From NCBI GenBank assembly GCA_009177225.1, contig WFLZ01000233.1, positions 3,274 through 10,947 of the forward strand: a stretch of DNA of 7,674 bases, written 5' to 3'. Below, piece by piece: positions 1 through 5,188 of the stretch (the stretch's first letter is position 1; each line of letters starts with the position of its first letter). The translations under genes were made by a program, and so were the position numbers. The DNA is from Clostridia bacterium. GTDB lineage: Bacteria > Bacillota > Clostridia > Oscillospirales > Ruminococcaceae. Below the pieces are notes generated by a model. That model searched no databases. It was not told where the DNA came from and was given only the letters and a program-made list of their open reading frames with translations.

Positions 1-153
1 AGCTATGAAGTCCGTATTTTCGGTAAATCCGTACTCTTTCATACGGTTAAACCAGTCATTGTAGCGAGTCTTGATTTCGAGTACCTCGTGCAGTTCTCTG
101 CCCATAACCGTCGGGCGTTCGTTCTCATAAGAAACATTGATTAAATCATTCAT
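1..153 (-). CDS. AntA/AntB-type phage antirepressor (5' part only)
   Basis: This is the first 51 residues of a leftward gene that continues beyond the window edge. From about residue 12 on (PTVMGRELHEVLEIKTRYND, then WFNRMKEYGF, then DFI) it matches the AntA/AntB antirepressor pattern, in which a short start is followed by 'GRELHEFLEI..RY..WF.RM.EYGF.E..DF'. In prophages and integrative elements such proteins counteract a repressor, usually with a separate C-terminal DNA-binding or KilAC-like domain, which is not visible here. The ATG at 153-151 has a clear GGAGGT ribosome-binding site at 166-161, seven bases upstream. It overlaps the end of the 67-residue gene by 8 bases, so the two are probably translationally coupled. 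The family call rests on remembered sequence pattern; the C-terminal part and its target are unknown. Confidence 0.85.
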   Translation of the reverse strand, partial: MNDLINVSYENERPTVMGRELHEVLEIKTRYNDWFNRMKEYGFTENTDFIA

Positions 154-349
154 TTTCGTTACCTCCGTTATTTTTCCTGTTGTTTGTGAGTGCCGAAAGC
201 ATGGTACACATCGCCGAAAGCTGTATCAGAAGCGAAGCTCCTCTTTTCATGAGCATACCGTACTGCAACGGAATATCCTGACGTTCGGCAGTGAGTTTCA
301 TAAGATGTGCCACATCAAGGCATTCACGTTCGGATACGATTACCTGCAT
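146..349 (-). CDS. Small hypothetical protein, 67 aa, mobile-element regulatory module
   Basis: I do not recognise this gene. The ATG at 349-347 follows a very strong Shine-Dalgarno stretch (GGAGGAGGTGAGAACT, ending next to the ATG), which is why this start is preferred over a TTG at 430 that has no ribosome-binding site and overlaps the sigma-like gene. The 67-residue product starts MQVIVSEREC, looks mostly alpha-helical, has a hydrophobic stretch around LLIQLSAMCTMLSAL (about residues 41-55) and a hydrophilic tail rich in N, K, G and E. No signal peptide or known motif is visible. Its stop overlaps the antirepressor start by 8 bases, and it lies 58 bases after the sigma-like gene, so it is probably the middle gene of a three-gene leftward operon. 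A role beside the antirepressor is inference from position only. Confidence 0.7.
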   Translation of the reverse strand: MQVIVSERECLDVAHLMKLTAERQDIPLQYGMLMKRGASLLIQLSAMCTMLSALTNNRKNNGGNENE

Positions 350-407
350 AGTTCTCACCTCCTCCCGATGTAAAGAAAGTACAAGAGCCAAATTGTCTAT
401 TCGAGTT

Positions 408-1016
408 TTAAATTCCGTCACTTTGCACAAATCTTTTGATTGATTTTAGTGCATTTGCAATAGTATTTGTTACTGTCGTTCTCTTAACTTTAAGAATTTC
501 TGCAATTTCCTCATGTGTATATCCATACGCAAAACTATAAACAATCATTGTACGCTGACGTTCTGAAAGACAGCTGCACAATTCAAGAAATGAGTCATCA
601 ATTTCCAATTTATGACTGTCTGCAATACCCTCGATGCCGTCCTCATCGCCTTCATCAAATTCATAGCGGTGACAGCGTTCCCGGCATTCCTGATTATGTT
701 CTGAACGGCTTTCTCCGTACATCATTACAGCTATGTACCATTCAAATTCCAGCATTTCGCATTCGGAAAATTTTTTGATGTTTTTCTTTTGACTGGAATC
801 ATATGTATACCCTTTGCACTTACGAATCGGAAAAACAGTAGTGCCGGAAACCGAAGTATAACAGATAAAGCCGTTGGAGTAACAAACGGCATTTCCGTCC
901 ATGCTGACTGCAACCGGTATTCCAGTGGCTCTGATTTTCTTGACCGAAGGTGCTCTGCCGACTGTTTTTTCAGGAACAAGTCCAAGCAGTTCTTTTAATG
1001 TGATATGTGAATTCAT
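408..1016 (-). CDS. Sigma-70 region-4-like HTH protein of an integrative element
   Basis: A 202-residue protein that I read as a sigma-factor-like transcription regulator. The C-terminal part (about residues 142-196) has the sigma region 4 layout: an 'LSERQRTMIVYSFAYGYTHE' entry followed by EIAEILKVKRTTVTNTIANALKSI, a helix-turn-helix of the kind that contacts the -35 element. There is no evident region 2, so it may be a partial sigma factor or an HTH regulator instead of a full sigma. The N-terminal part (residues 20-75) is beta-rich and ends in KCKGYTYD; the middle is acidic (YEFDEGDEDG). Similar proteins occur in Clostridia conjugative or phage-like elements, which fits the antirepressor downstream. 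The start at 1016 was chosen because GGAAAGGA lies 6 bases upstream; an upstream open extension to 1100 lacks such support. That SD sits in a stem-loop (see 1017-1045). Confidence 0.8.
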   Translation of the reverse strand: MNSHITLKELLGLVPEKTVGRAPSVKKIRATGIPVAVSMDGNAVCYSNGFICYTSVSGTTVFPIRKCKGYTYDSSQKKNIKKFSECEMLEFEWYIAVMMYGESRSEHNQECRERCHRYEFDEGDEDGIEGIADSHKLEIDDSFLELCSCLSERQRTMIVYSFAYGYTHEEIAEILKVKRTTVTNTIANALKSIKRFVQSDGI

Positions 1017-1045
1017 GTTGTATCCTTTCCGGGCGAGGATACAAC
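1017..1045 (-). promoter_or_regulatory. Stem-loop holding the ribosome-binding site of the sigma-like gene
   Basis: GTTGTATCC (1017-1025) and GGATACAAC (1037-1045) form a perfect 9-bp inverted repeat with an 11-base loop. In the leftward mRNA the 3' arm starts with the GGA of the Shine-Dalgarno sequence (AAAGGA, 1028-1023) and ends directly at the AUG (1016). A folded stem would therefore hide the ribosome-binding site. The same repeat could alternatively be a protein-binding operator at DNA level. The pairing is seen directly; function is inference. Confidence 0.55.
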
Positions 1046-1048
1046 AAA

Positions 1049-1081
1049 CGAGGTCACACGACTGTGCATCGCATGACCTCG
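1049..1081 (-). repeat. Perfect 8-bp inverted repeat in the sigma-gene leader
   Basis: CGAGGTCA (1049-1056) pairs with TGACCTCG (1074-1081) across a 17-base loop that itself contains CAC-GACT-GTG. It lies three bases upstream, in mRNA sense, of the ribosome-binding-site hairpin. No T-run follows on either strand, so it does not look like an intrinsic terminator. It could be a leader RNA element or an operator. Confidence 0.5.
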
Positions 1082-1151
1082 CTGCCTGAAAAGTGCGCAA
1101 AAAGCCAAGGGTACTACAAGTCGTTACATCTGCCTTTCGGCAAATGACTCA

Positions 1152-1163
1152 ATGTTGTATCCT
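1152..1163. repeat. Second copy of the 12-bp box ATGTTGTATCCT
   Basis: ATGTTGTATCCT occurs at 1015-1026 (over the sigma-like gene start) and again at 1152-1163, with the 9-base core in inverted form at 1037-1045. A degenerate version, ATGTTGTATGTCCT, lies at 1532-1545 in the leader of the defence operon. Repeated, oriented boxes between divergent genes suggest binding sites for a shared regulator; no binding protein can be named. Confidence 0.45.
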
Positions 1164-1209
1164 AAGCCCTATTACGTAATTCAGGCGTAAGAATTAAATT
1201 TTATTACAT

Positions 1210-1251
1210 GGAATTTATGTGGAAGCTGTTAATCATCCACGTAAATGTTCC
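1210..1251. repeat. Imperfect inverted repeat, about 14 paired bases
   Basis: The left arm GGAATTTATGTGGA (1210-1223) pairs with TCCACGTAAATGTTCC (1236-1251). The inner 10 pairs include one G-T wobble, then comes a 2-base bulge, then four more pairs; the loop is 12 bases. There is no flanking T-run on either strand, so it is not an obvious terminator. It may be an operator, a recombination-related site or a structural RNA element. Confidence 0.45.
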
Positions 1252-1477
1252 TCTATATATTAGCGAAAAAATAAGGAAAAACGAACCCCTATAAATGAAA
1301 AATTCGTCTTTTTGTACCAAAGCGCATACTTAAACCAAGATGTGTTTTGCTTAACTGTCAACGGAATATGTGAAGAAAACCATCGTCTCCCTGCTTATAT
1401 ATAACGATTTGCACGTTACAAAAAAATAAATACGTTTTGATTTAGCCTAAAGAAACTAACTTTTTTCTCTGAATATG

Positions 1478-1506
1478 TTGCATTTTTATGAAATATGTGA
1501 TATAAT
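1478..1506 (+). promoter_or_regulatory. Extended -10 promoter for the defence operon
   Basis: A perfect TATAAT lies at 1501-1506 with the extended TG motif at 1498-1499 (TGATATAAT). TTGCAT at 1478-1483 sits exactly 17 bases upstream as a weak -35. Transcription would start near 1513, giving a 5' UTR of about 115 bases before the ATG at 1628. This is the best housekeeping-type promoter seen facing the rightward genes, and no equally good one is visible before mod. Confidence 0.75.
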
Positions 1507-1563
1507 GAGGAATAAGAATTTAAGTTTTAGGATGTTGTATGTCCTTGGTGTTTTTATCATATA

Positions 1564-1608
1564 TTTTCTTCAATTTCTGTCAATAGCAATTTCTTTTCTT
1601 CAGTTTCT
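1564..1608 (+). repeat. 15-base direct repeat in the 5' UTR of the defence operon
   Basis: TTTTCTTCAATTTCT (1564-1578) recurs as TTTTCTTCAGTTTCT (1594-1608), 14 of 15 identical and exactly 30 bases apart. The stretch is strongly pyrimidine-rich and ends just before the ribosome-binding site (GAGAGGGTG, around 1614). It may be a chance product of low complexity or a binding site for an RNA- or DNA-binding regulator. Confidence 0.45.
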
Positions 1609-1627
1609 TTTTTGAGAGGGTGTTTTC

Positions 1628-2854
1628 ATGTCAGAATCTATTAATCTTTTCCTATGTGGTGGAGTATTCTGTTTCCTTTTAGATGAGATGAAACCTATGC
1701 GAAATTCAGCAAGAAAACATCTTGCAGGTAATTGTGATAAGCATTCAGCTACAGATGTTATGCAGGACTTATTATTTGCAATTAAAGGAACCGAATCAAT
1801 AAGTGCTGCAAAAGATATATCTCTATATAAAGCGTGTAAAAGTAAAGGCTCGGTCAATGTACCTTTTAATGAAGCTCCGTTTTGTGATAGTTTTGATAAC
1901 GCTGTCCGGAATGACTTTCATAATGTTTTGAAAAGAATCACAGATTTTACTGACAAACGTATTGATTTGGCAAAAAAAGAATGGTTGGTACAAGTTTTAC
2001 TGTATATTATCTTTCATGATGAGAAAATTCTTGAAACTGATATTTTTTATATCGGAAATGATGGTACTTCTAAAACAAAAGAAGAAATGCGAAAAATATC
2101 ACATTTTTATTTTCAGCCATTTTTAATAGGTGTTCTGCATTATATATTAAAAAACAGACGCGAAGTCAACTGTAATGGTGTAGGTACACTTGATTTTTTA
2201 GGAGAAAAAACTGGAAATAAGCGACGTTTTAAATCCACACTTAATATTCAACTTGATAAAAAAATAACAGTTTCAATAATAGAATTTCCTGTTAATGATA
2301 AAAACGACAACTCTATTATTGAGACTGTTATTGATAAGTCAACAAAATCTGATAAATCTTCGAATCATAAACTTCGTAAATTACCTACTATACCGATTCC
2401 AGATGAAATCAGTGAATATGAGCATAGGTATATTGAGGCTATGCTACAGGCATTTGCTCAAAAAATTAATGTTCCCGAGTTAACAGTTGATGACTTAAAA
2501 ACAAAGCCTTTTTATAATAACAAATTTATTAGAGAAAGACGATATTATTTTGAAACAGAAGCACTTCACAGAGGAACAAGAGACATATATGATGATACGG
2601 AAGATGAATACTTCAATATTTTTCTTTCAGAAATCTATGATTGGATTATCGATACATATGAGGAAATATATCCTACTGGTTATGAACGTCTGATGTCCGT
2701 TCTGGACAAAGCAATGCAGGCTCGTACTGACAAATTCATTGTTTCACATGAGACAGCATGGATAGGCAATGGAGAACGCAGAGGAGCGTGTCATTTCCTC
2801 ATTAATTTACAAATATTAGATGGATGGGTGAAAAATAATGCAGAAAATATTTAA
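1628..2854 (+). CDS. ABC three-component (ABC-3C) system effector-type protein with ABC-3C CTD
   Basis: A 408-residue first gene of the operon. Residues about 290-405 resemble the C-terminal domain of ABC-3C system effectors (closest in my memory to the CTD7 type): 'RERRYYFETEALHRGTRD', a 'SEIYDWIIDTYE' helix, PTGYERL, then 'RRGACHFLIN..ILDGW'. In known ABC-3C systems this domain couples a toxic or enzymatic N-terminal module to the middle component and ABC ATPase. Here the N-terminal region (1-220) has no nuclease, TIR, peptidase or other catalytic motif I can recognise; it starts with a hydrophobic LFLCGGVFCFLL (7-18) and contains LYKACKSKG and a helix-rich section (110-178). A charged low-complexity linker (about 222-255) joins the parts. 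The start has GAGAGGGTG upstream. The stop overlaps the next gene by 17 bases. The domain family is a pattern-based call; the effector activity is unknown. Confidence 0.75.
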   Translation: MSESINLFLCGGVFCFLLDEMKPMRNSARKHLAGNCDKHSATDVMQDLLFAIKGTESISAAKDISLYKACKSKGSVNVPFNEAPFCDSFDNAVRNDFHNVLKRITDFTDKRIDLAKKEWLVQVLLYIIFHDEKILETDIFYIGNDGTSKTKEEMRKISHFYFQPFLIGVLHYILKNRREVNCNGVGTLDFLGEKTGNKRRFKSTLNIQLDKKITVSIIEFPVNDKNDNSIIETVIDKSTKSDKSSNHKLRKLPTIPIPDEISEYEHRYIEAMLQAFAQKINVPELTVDDLKTKPFYNNKFIRERRYYFETEALHRGTRDIYDDTEDEYFNIFLSEIYDWIIDTYEEIYPTGYERLMSVLDKAMQARTDKFIVSHETAWIGNGERRGACHFLINLQILDGWVKNNAENI

Positions 2855-3287
2855 CAGTATTTTTGAAAATGAACTCCGACTTATTCTTATTATTTCTGTT
2901 TTCAATGAGCCACAGAATGCGGATATGCTATATGCAGCTGACTTTTTATCTGTTTATGGTAAAGTTTTTAATTTATCTGACAATGATTTAAATGGTGACA
3001 ACCAATACAAATTCAGCGAGTTTGTTTCAAGACGTTCACTGGTTTATAAAGTTTTGAGAGAAATGGCATTATACGGTCTTGTAACTCCGATTCCTACAAA
3101 AGCAGGAATTGTTTATCAGATTACTGAAACAGGAAAGAATCTAAGTGAATCACTAAGCAGTGAGTATGCAGTACAATATCGTGAAACAGCAAAAAAAGTA
3201 GTAAATGCCATAATCGGAAAATCTGAAATCGAAATTATATCTCAAATTAATGCTGTTTCAGCAAAATCTTTGAAGGAGTCGTTGTAA
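2838..3287 (+). CDS. ABC-3C middle component, winged-helix-like (MC2-type)
   Basis: A 149-residue protein between the effector and the ATPase, the usual size and place of the ABC-3C middle component. The order of elements fits the MC2-like form: an N-terminal helix 'ENELRLILIISVFNEPQNAD', then MLYAADFLSVYGKVF (residues 31-45), a polar loop, then 'SRRSLVYKVLREMALYGLVT' (about 56-75) as the recognition-helix region, a beta wing ending IVYQITETGKNL, and a C-terminal helix with SSEYAVQYRETAKKV. Middle components are thought to bridge the ATPase and the effector CTD and may sense the trigger. The ATG lies inside the end of the effector gene (17-base overlap), and its own stop overlaps the ATPase start by one base (TAATG), so all three are translationally coupled. 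The assignment rests on context plus pattern and was not confirmed by a search. Confidence 0.75.
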   Translation: MQKIFNSIFENELRLILIISVFNEPQNADMLYAADFLSVYGKVFNLSDNDLNGDNQYKFSEFVSRRSLVYKVLREMALYGLVTPIPTKAGIVYQITETGKNLSESLSSEYAVQYRETAKKVVNAIIGKSEIEIISQINAVSAKSLKESL

Positions 3288-5140
3288 TGAAACGGTTTTA
3301 TATAACATCAATTACCGCAACAGGTAGTGGTGTACAGGATTCAACAATTACCTTTGAAAAAGGTGTGAATATAATCCATGGACCTTCAGATACTGGTAAA
3401 TCATATATTATGAAATGTATTGATTTTATGTTCTGTAGTAATGGAGCTCCGTTTACAAGAGCAGATACAGGTTATGATGCTGTAGCTATATGTTTTGAAA
3501 ATGATGATGGAGAAAAAATAACTGTTAAAAGAAAAATAGTTGATGGAACTAAGAATGATGAACCTATAGATCGTGGAGATAGCAAAGTATATATTGAAAC
3601 TACTCTTAATAACTATCTGACTAAAGAATATAAAAAAGAAGAATACCAGTCCTTACTTCTTAAGTTGTTTGGAATAGACGAGGAATATAAATTAATTTCA
3701 AATAAGGATTTTAAACAAACTAATTTAACATTGCGTTCGTTCTTTCATCTTTTCTTTTTAGATGAAGATCATATTTTTCAGGCAAAAGAAGTGTTTTATA
3801 ATCCAAATTTCAAAAAAGCTATTTTCGATTTTATGATTTTGCTGTTTTTATTTTCCGGAAAGGATTACAGCGAACTTGTGCCGATTGAAAGCACTGAAGA
3901 TAAGAATAAAAAGGCATTGCAGAAAAAAGGCGTTATAAAATATCTTCGTGAAAAAGTCAAAAACTTAACAGAACGGCATGAAGAAGCCAGACAGAAATTG
4001 CTTGAACTTGGTGATGTTGATATTGAAAACAAGCTGAATGAAATCATAACAGAAATTTTTGAAATTGACCGAGAAATCTCTGAATTAAAAGAAAAAAGCC
4101 ACCAATATATGTCAAGTATTCTTTCAGTTAAATCCAGATTACAGGAAGCACGTGTTTTAAGCGGACGATACAAGGCACTTCATACGCAATATTTATCCGA
4201 TATAAAGCGTCTTAATTTTATTGCTGATGGAGATAAAAAAGCTGTAAACATCCGAAGGATTACAAAATGTCCGTTTTGTGAAAGCGAAATGCACGAACAG
4301 CTTGAACATTCTGAATCATTTGCAGAAGCAACTTCCATAGAATTGAAACGTGTGAAATTGCAGTTGCAGGATTTACAAGAAGTTGAAAAAGATGTGGCTG
4401 ATGAAATTGTACAGCTTGAAGCAGAGCTTGAAATACTTTCTGCGCAATATGATGAGATACTGAATCATCTAAAAAAACTTAAGCCGAAAGCAGAAAATCT
4501 GAAAGTTACAAAAGATAATTATCTTGAAATTATGGCAGTTCAACAGAATGTATATGCGTTTGAAATGTTTTCAAAAGAACTTGATGCTGAAGCTGCTGTC
4601 AACGAATGCGAAAGTGATGATGAAAATCCTGAATTTTCTGTAAAACTTGCCAAACAGTATATGGAAAAAAACACATGGCAAAAAATGAGCGATACTTTTG
4701 CAGATATTGTAAAAGCTTGTGAATATCCAAATTTTACAACTGGAAGCATCAGTATTAACTCGATGGATGCAATTATAAACGGAAAGCATAAATCTTCACA
4801 TGGTAAGGGTTATAGAGCTTTTTTGAATACAATTCTGCTTTTTTCTTTTATGAAATCGCTTGAAGAAAATGGCAAATATGCAATACATTTTCTTTTTCTT
4901 GACTCACCGATATTGTCATTAAAAGAAAAAAAGATAGAAATATCCGATAGCGAAAAAATCACAGATGGAATGAAAGAGGCTCTTTTCCGCTATCTGATTG
5001 AAAACTGTGGTGAAAATCAGATTATTATTATTGAAAATGATATTCCCGAAAATGTTGATTACAGTAAAGCACATTTAATTGAATTTACTAAAGATGAAAA
5101 GAAAGGAAGATATGGATTTTTGAAAAACTATAAAGCATAA
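3287..5140 (+). CDS. ABC-3C system SMC/Rad50-like ABC ATPase with zinc hook
   Basis: A 617-residue cytosolic ATPase of the Rad50/SMC-like class. Walker A is GPSDTGKS (residues 32-39). Two long charged heptad-like segments (about 210-310 and 340-425) form a coiled coil that brackets CPFC (328-331), a CxxC zinc-hook motif as in Rad50. The ABC signature is degenerate, SSHGKGYRAFLN (503-514), and Walker B is HFLFLDSP (534-541). The residue after the Walker B Asp is Ser where many ABC ATPases have the catalytic Glu, and the last strand (IIIIENDIPE) lacks the usual H-switch His. The KGYRAFLN and LDSPILSLKEKK patterns are those I associate with ABC-3C ATPases. Such ATPases likely hold the partner effector in check until a trigger appears. 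Start ATG 3287 has AAGGAG eight bases upstream and overlaps the previous stop. Confidence 0.85.
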   Translation: MKRFYITSITATGSGVQDSTITFEKGVNIIHGPSDTGKSYIMKCIDFMFCSNGAPFTRADTGYDAVAICFENDDGEKITVKRKIVDGTKNDEPIDRGDSKVYIETTLNNYLTKEYKKEEYQSLLLKLFGIDEEYKLISNKDFKQTNLTLRSFFHLFFLDEDHIFQAKEVFYNPNFKKAIFDFMILLFLFSGKDYSELVPIESTEDKNKKALQKKGVIKYLREKVKNLTERHEEARQKLLELGDVDIENKLNEIITEIFEIDREISELKEKSHQYMSSILSVKSRLQEARVLSGRYKALHTQYLSDIKRLNFIADGDKKAVNIRRITKCPFCESEMHEQLEHSESFAEATSIELKRVKLQLQDLQEVEKDVADEIVQLEAELEILSAQYDEILNHLKKLKPKAENLKVTKDNYLEIMAVQQNVYAFEMFSKELDAEAAVNECESDDENPEFSVKLAKQYMEKNTWQKMSDTFADIVKACEYPNFTTGSISINSMDAIINGKHKSSHGKGYRAFLNTILLFSFMKSLEENGKYAIHFLFLDSPILSLKEKKIEISDSEKITDGMKEALFRYLIENCGENQIIIIENDIPENVDYSKAHLIEFTKDEKKGRYGFLKNYKA

Positions 5141-5188
5141 AAAGATGTATTATGCTTACACAAAACTTATTTAAGAATTGAGGTAAAC

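Larger units (their letters stand above)
1082..1477. other. Non-coding spacer between divergent modules
   Basis: I see no convincing gene on either strand in this AT-rich stretch. It contains the second ATGTTGTATCCT box (1152-1163), a perfect 10-bp palindrome ATTACGTAAT (1171-1180) and an imperfect hairpin at 1210-1251. A consensus-like TTGACA on the minus strand (1361-1356) has no matching -10 at a normal distance, so the promoter of the leftward module could not be placed. No tRNA, riboswitch or CRISPR repeat pattern was seen. Confidence 0.6.

Noticed and set aside
350..430. TTG start at 430 extending the 67-aa gene to 94 aa
   Set aside because: It has no ribosome-binding site and overlaps the end of the sigma-like gene, whereas the ATG at 349 follows GGAGGAGGTG.
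1017..1100. N-terminal extension of the sigma-like gene upstream of 1016
   Set aside because: The frame stays open to 1100, but the added residues are cysteine-rich and translated from the hairpin leader, and the ATG at 1016 has a well-spaced Shine-Dalgarno sequence.
1118..1153. Leader peptide on the minus strand (TTG start, about 12 codons) after the AGGATACAAC box at 1163
   Set aside because: The start codon is non-standard and the frame is short. The resemblance to the sigma-gene start region is explained by the repeated box, and nothing supports translation.
1274..1316. Possible terminator formed by ACGAA and TTCGT followed by CTTTTT
   Set aside because: Only five A/T-rich pairs, a long loop and a mismatch before the T-run; too weak to call.
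3865..4173. Minus-strand open frames inside the ABC ATPase gene
   Set aside because: They lie fully antisense to a well-supported coding region, have no ribosome-binding site and give low-complexity Ser/Phe-rich products.
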